From: Karalla daura | Lineage: Eukaryota > Chordata > Actinopteri > Chaetodontiformes > Leiognathidae | Direction: 5' to 3' | Assembly: GCA_029224185.1 (NCBI GenBank) | Contig: CM055195.1 | Location: 1,976,317-2,040,316 of the forward strand | Length of the DNA stretch: 64,000 nucleotides | Shown here: piece after piece, positions 50,681 through 61,392 of the stretch | Layout: each line of letters opens with the position of its first letter | Position numbering within the stretch: position 1 is the stretch's first letter | Notes under the pieces: generated by a model | The model's database searches: none | The model's input: only the letters and a program-made list of their open reading frames with translations | Told to the model about the DNA's origin: nothing | Program-made: the position numbers and the translations under genes

Positions 50681-51264
50681 TCTCTTCCCCTGGCACATCC
50701 CATTCCTTCTGGGAATTAGCCCGTTGATAAGAACGCATCAAAACCGCAGCACGGGTAGGAATCCATTTAACCAGCCCTTAGTTTCCAGCATTTTTCAGTC
50801 GCCATCTGGAAAATGTCATGGCAACCTTATCAGAGAAGTCACCGGCTGGAGTCTGCGCCTGACAGTTGGAAGAGTGCTGGAAATAATGCGACATGTCAGC
50901 TCATATATGGTCCAATCAAGCCTTTGTCATTGTATCGAGCTCGGCCCTAACAAGCTCTGAGTGCCGACGCACTCAGCAGTGGAGAGACGTGTTTTATGTC
51001 CACAGCCACATTGTGCTGCACAAATGAAGTGAGGAAATTATGATGATTGCTGTGATAATTTTGCTGATATTTCAGGGTCTCGTCATATTAAATAGTTTTC
51101 AGCACTTTTAGAGTCATGTGAAAGCTGAGAGTGGAAGCTGAGCATTTATTACCAAGTCAACAAGCAACATATAGTTTACAGTATTTGTAATTTGTTCATA
51201 TGATTGTAATATAGTAATAATTCAGCCAGGAGAGGACTCAGCCTTAGCTATATTTTGGTTGTGT

Positions 51265-51268
<4 letters not shown>
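50681..51268. other. non-coding stretch
   Basis: No gene recognised. If the preceding candidate is an exon, no AATAAA appears within the next 200 bases, which weakens it as a terminal exon. Confidence 0.4.

Positions 51269-51312
<44 letters not shown>
51269..51312. repeat. TA microsatellite
   Basis: About 22 TA units. Confidence 0.97.
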
Positions 51313-51316
<4 letters not shown>

Positions 51317-51356
51317 AATACTGATAATTGCTCAGGAGAGGTGCTCCTGTCATTGA

Positions 51357-51621
51357 AAGACCTCAGGTCTGCAGGATGTCTCCAGCCTGCTTTCATGATG
51401 AAGGTTGAGGTGGAGATGGAGCTTCTTCCTGCCTCCATAACACCTCCATCCTTCATAACACCTGGATGGAGCAGAACATGGAGGCGGTAGATGCTCCTCT
51501 CTCTCGAGAAGATCCTCTGGATCTGCGGCTGTTAATTCTTTTGAGCTGCCAGACAAATGAATCTCCCTTTGGGGACCAATAAAGTCACTGATGTTCCTGC
51601 TACTATCCTATCCTATCCATG
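51357..51621 (+). mobile_element. dispersed retroposon 3' end, copy B
   Basis: Related to copy A at 46125-46296: 'caggatgtctccagcctg', 'gaaggttgaggtggagatgg' and 'ccaataaagtca' in the same order. It is about 90 bp longer, with an extra internal segment. It ends in short CCTAT repeats (TATCCTATCCTATCC), a typical non-LTR tail. Confidence 0.55.
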
Positions 51622-52068
51622 TGGTGGTTGCAGCTCCTGCCCGATGCAGTCATCAGTGCCTGCAGCTGTAGTTCTGTATGTTTTAAGTATTTCTCAGGTA
51701 TGTGAAGGAAACCGAGGCCCATGATGTCTCCATTTCAAACAAACAGCTCCTGAAGACAGCAGCATCTCCCCTTTCTTTTCTTTTCTTTTCATTTCGAGCG
51801 GATCCTCCTTTCAGCAGTTGCAGTATGCCACAGTGCAGCAGACAAGCAATTAGTCCACAAAGGCCAGACAATTACAGAGACGGCAGCAGCACTTCAAAGT
51901 GGAGCGGGGCATAAATCCTTAAGGGCACAGTATGCATCTCCTCACACATCTTCACTGGTTGGCAGTTTGTTATTTTGTCAGTGGCGAGTTCAGGGAACCA
52001 GCCGGAATGTGTCAGTCTGAGTCTCCTCTGAGCCCTGGGCGAGATAAAGCAGCAGAATCGTCCTGCAA
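51622..52068. other. non-coding stretch
   Basis: A short CTTTT-type run lies at about 51770-51790. No gene seen. Confidence 0.5.
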
Positions 52069-52088
52069 ACACACACACACGCACACGC

Positions 52089-52130
<42 letters not shown>

Positions 52131-52183
52131 GCACATGCACACGCACGCACATGCACACACAGACAGAGAGGGAGAGGGGGAGA
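52069..52183. repeat. AC/GCAC microsatellite then GA-rich tract
   Basis: AC repeats with frequent GC interruptions (ACACGCAC, ATGCACACGCACGC) to about 52160, then AGACAGAGAGGGAGAGG. Alternating purine-pyrimidine with CG steps is the kind of sequence most prone to Z-DNA. Confidence 0.95.
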
Positions 52184-55055
52184 ACACTGTCAGTGATTCG
52201 GAGGGAGGCTGCATGCCTCCTCTGTGCAGTTAGCATTTGCTTTCCTGCTGTGGCCCCGCTGTGAACACTTAGCCGGGGCCGGGCCGAGGCCTCCTCTGAT
52301 GCCGCTCTCTGAATACACATTTGCATCTGAATCCACGGACTCTGCCTCACCTGCCGCCGTCTGAGGGGAAATGGAGTCGGAGCCGAAATCAGCTCCATTA
52401 TCTGTGAAGTCGGATGGAAGCTGCGGTTGGCGTGTGAGCAGAAGGTCACCGACGCAGTCGAGCAGCCTCTGATATGCTTATCAACAACCTGCTATTGTGG
52501 AAATCTACTGAGAAGGAAGGGGAAAATGCACCTGCCGAGGGAGAAGTTGAAAAAGTGCGATTTCAGCTCTCCTGTCATTGTTGTAACAACATTTTCTGCA
52601 CTTCTTACCTTGACTTTATTGAACGGAGTCAGTCTTTTTCAGGTCAGGGATGCACAGCAGGTCCATGAAACACCATGACCCCCACTCATGGTTAGGTTTC
52701 AGATACTGAATGGAAATAAGAATGTGAAGTAAAATATGTAAATGTGACTACCTGTAAGCATGAGAACTTACCTGACATTTACAGGCCACAATAAACCAAG
52801 ATCAAAAATAAAATCATTCTGTAATTTCACTGACATTTCCAATTAAACCAACACCAGAGAGGAGGGATGAATAGTGCGTTCAGCCGTTCTAGGACCTCTT
52901 TAACATCTGACATGAAAACAAGTGTTGTTTACTCCGAGTAGAAACCCTGAGAGGCAGAGGAAGTGCCAACCAGGCAAAGCTGCTACGCTCAGCTTCTTGC
53001 CAATTGCTTGATTACAGTATTGTTGATTGGAGAAAAAACACTATCATCAGATCAAATTACAATGATTTGTTGAAATTGCAGTCCCTGATAGGTTTTCAAG
53101 TGTGTGAGGTGAATTCTGTCACACAAATATGGCGGCTGTTAAAATCTGGAGCTCCGTATTTAAACTGACAGAAATGTCACCAGGAAAATAGAGGCGTAAC
53201 AGCAAACGCACTCCACTGCTGGACATGGTCACACTGTAGAAGCAGCGTTTCACACTGACTCCATCTTTCTGCCATTCTCCTAAAAAGCAGATGAAGCAGC
53301 ACAATGAGTCACGATGGTGTTCAGAGGCAACAAAGATCACAGATGTGGATCTACCTGCACCGTCCTTGGTTTGTCGATTCATCCAGTTTCAAAAACATTG
53401 TTTGTATCTAAATAGTTTTCTTCTCAAATACTGATTCTAGCACTTCCCTGCATCGATGCACATGAAGCCCAGCACAAAACAACGATTGTATTCAATTTTC
53501 TCCACATTTATTGAGCTGCTTGTCTTCTACCTCTGATTGCATGACACTGTGAGTCATTACAGACTTAACTCTTCTCATCAGTTTTTGTCTAAAGTGTTTC
53601 CACTGACTTCTCTCCACTCTCACCCCCATGACCCCATGACAATAATAACACATAGATTACATTAGAGATATTACCTTGTCACCTTGGTATGGAAATATTT
53701 CCCTCGCTATAGAGCAGCTCAGAATTTTCCCCTTGGAAATTGCACATTCTTGCCTCCACATTGAGGCTTACTGAGGATAACTCGCCCTCGGGGAGTCGAA
53801 CATTATGGATATTTCCCCTGTTTTTGTGAGCTAACCCAGTTGGAGCCTCTGAAGGAGTTCGACAATAGGTATCAACAATCCTCCAGACGCAGTCACTTCA
53901 CCCTCTAAAGCATCTAATGTTCCTCAATGCTTGATTTTAAAAAATGGATAAAATGATCAGTTGGGGGTATTTTAATGTATTTAATGTATTTTTGTGGTCT
54001 CTTACCTGGCTCTCGATATCTAGACTGGGAAGTATGTTTTTAGACCAGTTCTGCTTTTTTTCACCCACACAACACATCCTGACTGAATTATAGACCTGTA
54101 AATACACCTCTGATACTTTATTTGATGCGCCTGGATGTGAATGTTATGTGTGAGCGTCACATCTTCACTGTCATGAATGTGTCTTCATGATCTTGATCTT
54201 ATTTGACAGGATTTTATATTTTTAGTTTTCCCACTAAAATGGTATTTGTACATGGCTGCTCCACATAAAACACCCTCTCCTTTCTTTGTTACTTTTACCT
54301 CCGTCATCATGTGAAGGAGCTGCAGCCCAGAATAACAGTCTTCAGAAAAGACATTTTTGTACATTTTTTTTCTTTAACAACAGTTGTTTAAGAAATTACT
54401 CCAATTAATCCAGCAGCCTGTGAGGGCAGGAAATGAAGCCACTCCAGAATATAAATTCCATCCATCACTGGGTGGAGACATCATGTTGATGTGGGTGGTC
54501 CCATTGTTTTGACCTCAACTTGTACGTAATTTATCATAAAGAGACGCCCTCTGATCAGATAAGCTGTCTGTTTGAGCTCAGAAACATATATATCAAAGTG
54601 CTTTTCTGAAACCACTGGGCTGCAAAATTACAGCTCCACTTCCCTGACACAGTCCCATCAAGTTTGTGATTAGGAGTCCCACCTGAACGTGAAGCAATAT
54701 CCAGCCCTGATTGTTCCCGCAGTCCCCGGCAGCCGCAGCTTGATGATGTGCCTTCTTGTAATACAGATGAGTCATGTGTGTCACTAATCATCTGCAACAT
54801 TTCCACCGGGCTCTGAGTGGATTCACGGGGCAGGGCACCTGAAAACACACTAGTGACACACTCTGAATATTAAATGGAGGATGAAAAACCACTTTCATCT
54901 CGGCTTTGCTGAGTAACGATGTACGACAGGTCCAGAAACATCATCACATCTTCATACATATGTAAATTTCAACTTATGAAATACAGTTAAAAAAAGTCTC
55001 TAAGAGATAAAATGTGATGTAGGATCTGAGAGTGAAGCTGCCTCCAGTCAGGTAG
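52184..55055. other. non-coding stretch
   Basis: 52255-52440 is GC-rich (GGGGCCGGGCCGAGGCC) and contains an octamer-like ATTTGCAT. The rest (52.7-55.0 kb) is AT-leaning unique sequence with no recognised gene or element. Confidence 0.4.
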
Positions 55056-55590
55056 GTGAGAACAGGAAGGACAGGACTGAGAGTCTGCAGCAGTTTGGCT
55101 GCAGACTGGTTCCTCCTCAATCTCTGGTTCCTCCTCATGTTACTCCCCAATCTCCGGTTTCTCCTCAGTCTTTGGTTCCTCCTCAGGTATCTCCTCAGGC
55201 TCTGGTTCCTCCTCTGGTTCTCCCTCAGTCTCTGTTTCCTCCTCATGTTGCTCCTCGGTCTCTGGTTCCTCCTCAGTCTCTGGTTCCTCCTAAGCCTCTT
55301 CCTCAGTTTCTGGTTCCTCCTCAGGTTCTCCTTCAGTCTCTGGTTCCTCCTTAGGCTCTTCCTCAGTTTCTGGTTACTCCTCAGATTCTCCTTCAGTCTC
55401 TGGTCCCCCCTGATGTTCCTCCTCAGTCTCTGGTTCCTCCTCAGTTCCTGGTTCCTCCTCTGTTTCCTCCTCTGGTTCTTCCTCTGTCTGTGGTTCCCCC
55501 ACAGGTTCTTCCTCTGTCTGTGGTTCCTCCTCTGATTCCAGGCTGGATGTGGATGCTTCACTGAGGAGAACAAGTTGAGGAGCTTACAAA
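55056..55590 (-). repeat. Glu/Pro-rich minisatellite family, copy 2 (inverted)
   Basis: On the minus strand, the flank TCCACATCCAGCCTG is followed by units of the same 18/12-bp type as copy 1 over 55109-55537, then GCTGCAGACTCTCAG. The frame equivalent to Glu-Glu-Pro (EASTSSLESEEEPQTEEEP at its start) is broken by at least two in-frame stops (plus-strand positions 55374-55376 and 55290-55292). A shifted Arg/Asn-rich frame is open for 199 codons but is a repeat artefact. The copy is longer and more diverged than copy 1, 5.4 kb away and opposite in orientation. Confidence 0.75.
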
Positions 55591-56168
55591 GAATGTGAAC
55601 TCATGTGGAGTCAGACAAAGCTTAGTTGCATTAAAAGTGGGATTCACACCTGATGTATACGCATGACAGAAGTCAGATCTGTGCAGAAACAGACATGTCC
55701 CCGCAGTCATAAACAGGATTGTTAAAAATAGACTTTCTGATGAAACCAATGCTCCATAGCTTCTGTTAACACCAGAGAACAGAGAGAAACTCTTGGCTCA
55801 ATGATTCTAGGTCTCCTTTAATACAAATGTCCTCATTATGCTGCTATTGCAACAATCATTTAAGGCTGAATGTTTCTTCTGAATAATTTCTTATTTTAAA
55901 GGTGTTGAGTTCTCTTGCACAGTGTGTGCTCTCCAGTCGACATACTTCATTTTTCTCTCTCAGGTTAACATCTTCATCCATTATCTCCGTGCAGCTGTTA
56001 CATTGACGCCCCATACAAAATTGACCAGGGAGGCAGAAAAGGACAGACTACTTCCCAGACTCGCTCTCACTAAAAGAAGTAGTCTTACATCTGAGCACGG
56101 GGTTCTGCCTGAATGGATCCGTCTGCCAGTTCGTTCCTTTGTCAGAGCCGACAGAAACCAAGAGAGCC

Positions 56169-56171
<3 letters not shown>
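55591..56171. other. non-coding stretch, possible exon start
   Basis: TTTTTCTCTCTCAG just before 55962 is a good splice acceptor. The frame after it stays open through the GA array to about 56515 (197 codons in all from 55922). No domain is recognised and much of the frame is GA-repeat. Confidence 0.25.

Positions 56172-56243
<72 letters not shown>
56172..56243. repeat. GA microsatellite, about 36 copies
   Basis: Pure GA run, then GGGAGGGA. It lies in a GC-rich, 5'-UTR-like context. Confidence 0.98.
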
Positions 56244-56248
<5 letters not shown>

Positions 56249-56980
56249 AACAAGAGGGAGACGTGGAAGCAGCTTCCAGGAAAGCTGCGCTCTGCCAGAT
56301 GCTCACATCCACAGAAGAGAGACAAAAGAAAGCGCCCGGGGGTTCAAGGCAGCGAGAGCCTCTCTCCTCCTTCCTCTTCACCTCATCCTTCTTCCCTATC
56401 TCGCTCACCTGCGTGGCAGATATATCGTCAGGAGCCTCGGAACAGATTCTGGATCCGCAGGCTCCCAAGAGAATGGCTAAATGAACAAAATCCCCCCAAA
56501 AATCCCATTTACTGAGGAGAAGCAAGGCCAAGAAAATACCCAGACAACCAGTGTTTTAGTAAAAGGAGGTGTCACGGTGAATTGGTGGGTGGTGGGTTTA
56601 TTTTGTAATTAAGCACTGATTAGCACTCGCCCAGGCTTTCTGCAAAGCTGCTTTTATGATTTGGTGGAAGAGCAAAGTGAGTTAAATTAAGCACGGAGCA
56701 CGTGTCCACGGCACAGGGTGTGAGGTGGTGAAGAAGGAGTGCACAAATGATTCATTTTCCCTTTGCTTTCTAATGACTTTCACTGAAAGCAAAAGTGGAA
56801 AAAACAATGAATTAAAACATCTCTAATAATTAAACAACAATAGTAAAAAGCATTCATCATTATGTTTACAGCCAGGTGATTTCTGAGTTCAGGTTTTTCT
56901 CCTCGACACGTTTTCTTAACGTGCACACAACAGCAGAGACGGATGAGAGAACCAGGCGTGGAAAGCAATCAGGACAGAGA
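56244..56980. other. non-coding stretch
   Basis: GC-rich to about 56470 with open frames on both strands, then AT-rich. No family recognised. Confidence 0.4.
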
Positions 56981-57080
56981 GGAAGAGGAGGAGGAGGAGG
57001 AAGAGGAGGAGGGGGAGGAGGAGGAGGAGGGGGAGGAGGAGGAGGAGGAGGAGGAGGAGGAGGAGGAGGAGGAGGAGGAA
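56981..57080. repeat. GGA trinucleotide tract
   Basis: About 33 GGA/AGG units with three interruptions (GAAG, GGGGG). Purine-only on this strand. GGA repeats are known to form G-quadruplex-type structures. It reads as Gly or Glu homopolymers depending on frame. Confidence 0.96.
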
Positions 57081-57342
57081 ATTGGATAATGAGCGAAAAG
57101 CAGAGAAGAAAATTGGAAAAATGCAGTTTTTTGAGAGGAAGAAGTTGGCCCTGCTGTGCTGTCCTGCGAGTTTTTAGTCTTATTTTTATAACTTTTTTTA
57201 TTTCAAGTATGTATTTTACTTAATATTTTAAGAAAATGCTTTTGTTCTCTTGTATTGTAGTCAGCCTTTTAGTAATGTCCCTTTGGTTGGTCTGTTTCTT
57301 ATTCATTTTTCTACATTAACCTCCATTTCACTGCACCTTTTC
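57081..57342. other. non-coding stretch
   Basis: AT-rich, no gene or element recognised. Confidence 0.5.
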
Positions 57343-57400
57343 CTATTCTATTCTATTCTATTCTATTCTATTCTATTCTATTCTATTCTATTCTATTCTA
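57343..57400. repeat. TTCTA pentanucleotide microsatellite, about 11 copies
   Basis: Uninterrupted CTATT/TTCTA run. Such pentamers often start as the terminal repeats of fish LINE copies, but no clear LINE tail precedes it. Confidence 0.95.
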
Positions 57401-58283
57401 ATGCTTTTGAACTTGCACCTGCTTAAGGTAAAGACCATTCATTCATTTATCATTGATTCATTTATCTATTGGATTGCTTTGGATTGATACAGTGACTCCA
57501 AACCCTGGGATTGGGAAGGTAAAGTTACAAATATTGTTTGCATGATTCAGTGATTTTCAAGCTGGACCGTTTATTTTACTATTCTAACTAATGCAACATC
57601 TCGAGGCCTCACTCAGCTCTGATGTGACCTTTCAGACTGATGTTTCATGTTGTACAACACAACGTTTCACCCAGTCATAGAAATCTGACATTAAACTGGA
57701 GATACAGATCTGTGGATGAGATCTGTTTAAGAAAATACTGTGACTGGTGATTACTTAGTTTCCAGTGCAGATACAAGTCAAGACTTCATCTGTCAGAGAG
57801 AGGAACCAGAGCGGGGGAAGAGAGGAGGAGGAAGGGAGGGAGAGGCAGAGCAACAAGGACGCTCAGAGATATTTGGACGTCTGCCTCGCTGTTGTAACGA
57901 AGCCAAATCCCCTCCTGGACCTGAGAGCTGCTCCAGCAGCTGAGACGAAAGAGGGAGGGTCTGCAGAGCCGAGCTCCTTCTCCACTCCGGGCGAGGAAAC
58001 ATCTACAGCAGGGACGTGGAGGCAGCTTATCATCTTTTCATCAAGCCAAGGGCTTCGCAGAGCGCTTTGTTCGACTCTGTCGAGTTAAACTTGTGTTTGT
58101 GAGGACGGTCCGGCTGAAACAGTGGACGACGTCCTGCTGGATCAGTCGATGGTGTGATAGAAGGTGTGACGAGAGCTAAACTGACAAGCTGTGATAAATA
58201 GCCACGCTGCTTCCTGCCAGCTGAGCTGGACTCTGAGGGAAGCAGCCGCTCGGGCAGCTGCCCGCTCTCTGAGGGGCAGGGGA
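57401..58283. other. 5'-UTR-like GC-rich segment before the E-box minisatellite
   Basis: 57780-58280 has exon-like composition. A plus-strand frame is open from 57765 to TAA at 58086-58088 (107 codons) with fish-like codon choice (AAPAAETKEGGSAEPSS and so on). A minus-strand frame is also open. It could be the first exon or 5' UTR of a gene or lncRNA whose remaining exons lie outside the window. No protein family recognised. Confidence 0.22.
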
Positions 58284-58481
58284 CACACCTGGAGACAGGC
58301 ACCTGGAGACAGGCACCTGGAGACACACACCTGGAGACAGACACCTGGAGACAGGCACCTGGAGACAGGTACCTGGAGACAGGCACCTGGAGACAGGCAC
58401 CTGGAGACAGACATCTGGAGACAGGCACCTGGAGACAGGCACCTAGAGACAGACACCTGGAGACAGACACCTGGAAGACAG
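58284..58481. repeat. 14-bp minisatellite carrying CACCTG E-boxes, about 14 copies
   Basis: Unit ACCTGGAGACAGGC with a few point variants (GACAGAC, GACACAC, GGTACC, CATCTGG, CACCTAG). Nearly every unit junction forms CACCTG, the E-box bound by ZEB/Snail-type repressors and E-proteins. Open frames on both strands (for example CLSPGACLQVPVSR on the minus strand) are repeat artefacts. Confidence 0.95.
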
Positions 58482-61143
58482 AGATATCGCTTGTGTTTAT
58501 CTATCCGACTTTGCTCAGATTTTTCCTGGAAATGAAGATCATGTTTGGTCATGTTTGTTCAACTTTCTAGTAACTTTTCTTAATAACATAATTAAACAAA
58601 ATAAATAACTTGATTCGGTAAAAACACCACATATAGTGATGCAGAGGTAGACTAATAATAAGCAATAATCAAATTTAAAATCCCCCCCAAAAACATTGAC
58701 ATGTGTGTGTATAATTTTATATGCAAATGCACACATAATCCTCTCATTAGTCCATTAGTCTCTCATTAGTCTCTCACCCATTTAGATGAGATAATGCATT
58801 TTTAGAGATGAGATTTAAGAAAAAAGCAGAACAAAAGAGTATCTGTGTATACATGTATGTTGTCTGGAACACGGTCAGCCTCAAACATCAGTCAGTGTCT
58901 ACACTTCCACTGCTTTCCCTTCATGTTTCTTTGTTGTTAATTATTCATTTGCTCTACAATCATTGTCGGAGGAAATTGAAGCTCAGAGTTGTTGTTGATT
59001 AGTCCTAAAAGTTAATATTAACAAAAGTTAATATCCCTCCGTGATTATCATCCCCCATCATGCCACAAACACTCAGCATCTCCATGCTATTATCAACAAG
59101 GACGTAATGGCATCCTCTCCAAAAAGCCTTCTAAATGAGCTGTAAACATGGCTGGGCCTCTGATGGCCTGTCTGCGCCTGCAGCCTGAGCCCAGCCATCA
59201 CAGGAGCAGAGGAACAAATCTGCTGCAAACCGTTCATTCACACAGGAAAGGTCCTGCGACACCGTCTATTTATAAAGGAGAAGGTCTGAGACGCGGATGT
59301 TTCATGAATATCACAGTATCATTACACATTAATGTAAAGTCTCTCAGACAAATGAATTTTTTAATTGAATATGCTTGCAGAAAAGATGGAGTCAGCGCAG
59401 GTTTATCAGTCACAGTCTCCTCCACTCTGCCTAATGAGCTCCTGTGATGGAGAGGATCTCCAGACCGGCCGGCTGAAGAACAGATGACACAGCTGTCAGG
59501 TCCGTACGTCCACAGCGTGTCCACACATGCACATGCACAACTTCACCTGGGAGGAGAAAACTGAGCTTAACAAAGCTCAAAAGCAGGTGTAGAAAGGAGA
59601 TGAAGTTCAAACCGTGTCTGTGTGTCTCTTCTCGTTTTATGACGACAACTTTTCCATTTCTGCTGATTAAGTTTGTTGGAGGATTTCATCCTTTCACTGA
59701 ATCTGTGATATATCCTGAGAGACATACGCCTCAGATTTGTCACAGCTCATTTATGTTTTGCTATACGCCACCATTAAGTGTGTTGTTTTGGGCTTATGAT
59801 GCTCTATATGGGCTTTAAATGATAATGACGGAGGGCGACTATCATTCAGGAGACGTCGGTTTTTCACGGAGCGTTGGCAGAAGAGAAATGTACCTTTAAA
59901 CATCTCAACGTTCCTCAGCGAGGAAAAGGTGTGCAGATGATAACTTATTGCATCACGTCGTCTCTGGATGAAATGAAAGCAACATGACACCGGAAAATCA
60001 ATCACACAGTTTTCCAGCACTTTAACTTTAAAATGAAACGAGGGAACATAAAACAATTCCTGATGCTCCTCGTAAAGCTTTGTTGATTGTGAGAAGAAGT
60101 GAAGATGCTGCTGATGTTTCCCTCAGAATGCGTCACTGGATTTGGACTTTGGACTGGATCTGATCACAGAATTTGATCTGGAGGTTCAGATCAGATCGAC
60201 CATACGTCACCGGTCTGGAGAGACGAGACTCCATGATGGAGATTAATGTTTACCAGGAAGTTTTGGAGCTGGAGCTCATCCCGTCCGTCACCCAGAGGTC
60301 TCCACCATCAGACCTTCCTGCCTCCTGTGTTTGAGTTCAGGGAGGTCGAGAAAAAGTCAGAAAACAGTGATTTAAGCTGTTAGTCCAGGTTTGTTCAGCT
60401 CAGACATTACCGCCTCAGTTAACCTGGACCCTGGATTCTCTGTGTGACATTTTGATGAAATGGTGTGACATTTCAAAGTGATGAAAGACCAAACTTTTAG
60501 CTCCATTTAGCTGAATTCACCGAGACACCGTGCACAGAACACACCTGTTAATGGCTGTCTTCATCCCCCACTGTTACTGCCACTGGTTTCCACTGGACCT
60601 CAGGGAGAACATTCGACAAGACGCCCTTATTAAGAGTGTCAGTCAAAACAAAAACAATATGAAAAACATGATGGAGAACTGGCATAAATATTTGCTTTTG
60701 TGTTCGTCTGATGAAGCCTTCAGTCTCCTTATTTCTCCGCGTGGATCTGAAGCTGGTGTATCTTCAGTAGAAGTTTGACATTTACTCCTTCAGCATATGT
60801 AGCATCCATAAATGAACTTGATGATAATGCATCTTTATCTTATTTATTTGTCACTACACTTCTGATGCCCAATATGAGTCAGGAATATCTATTCTCTTTT
60901 CTGTCATGTATGCCTGAGTGTTTCGTTGAAGTAACTCTGAAATAACTCTAAACACACATTGTAATCATTTGCTATTCCAGGTGTTTAGTAAATATCTTGG
61001 TTCGATACAAAAACATTTACTGGATTTTCTTCTTTAACTTTCTGATCGAGCACAGCTTTCATATTTCTACATCAAGGTTGCAGACATGGTCTGCTTCCAC
61101 TGAGACATCTGAGTTTTTATTCTCACTGTTTCTGCTCCTTCTG

Positions 61144-61146
<3 letters not shown>
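58482..61146. other. non-coding stretch
   Basis: AT-rich to about 59 kb, then unique sequence. A short frame with good codon choice lies at 60236-60334 (32 codons) but is probably chance. No repeat family or RNA gene recognised. Confidence 0.45.
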
Positions 61147-61202
<56 letters not shown>

Positions 61203-61286
61203 CACACACACACACACGCACACACACACACGCACACACACACACACGCACACACACACACACGCACACACGCACACACACACACG

Positions 61287-61326
<40 letters not shown>

Positions 61327-61335
61327 CACACACGC
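61147..61335. repeat. CA microsatellite with CG interruptions, about 94 units
   Basis: Longest dinucleotide array in the window. About ten CGCACA interruptions lie at irregular spacing. Confidence 0.98.
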
Positions 61336-61344
61336 GTTTCGGTT

Positions 61345-61392
61345 ACTCATTTCACAGATGCTTTTATCCAAAGTAACTTACAATTGAGGGGC
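61345..61392. mobile_element. high-copy fish repeat core (GATGCTTTTATCCAAAGTAA)
   Basis: 'cagatgcttttatccaaagt' followed by 'aacttacaattgagg' matches, with two or three changes, a word I recall as very common in teleost genomes (GACGCTTTTATCCAAAGCGACTTACAA). It directly follows the long CA array. The wider element boundaries, perhaps to about 61490, are not defined. Confidence 0.5.

Noticed and set aside
54974..55573. 199-codon minus-strand frame rich in Arg/Asn/Leu
   Set aside because: Shifted frame of the Glu/Pro minisatellite. The homologous Glu/Pro frame is broken here, so this is a repeat shadow.
56876..57223. Gly-rich frame of 115 codons
   Set aside because: GGA tract. No flanking domain.
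60236..60334. 32-codon frame starting MEINVYQEVLELEL
   Set aside because: Codon choice looks good but the start context is weak, there are no splice signals, and such short frames are abundant by chance.
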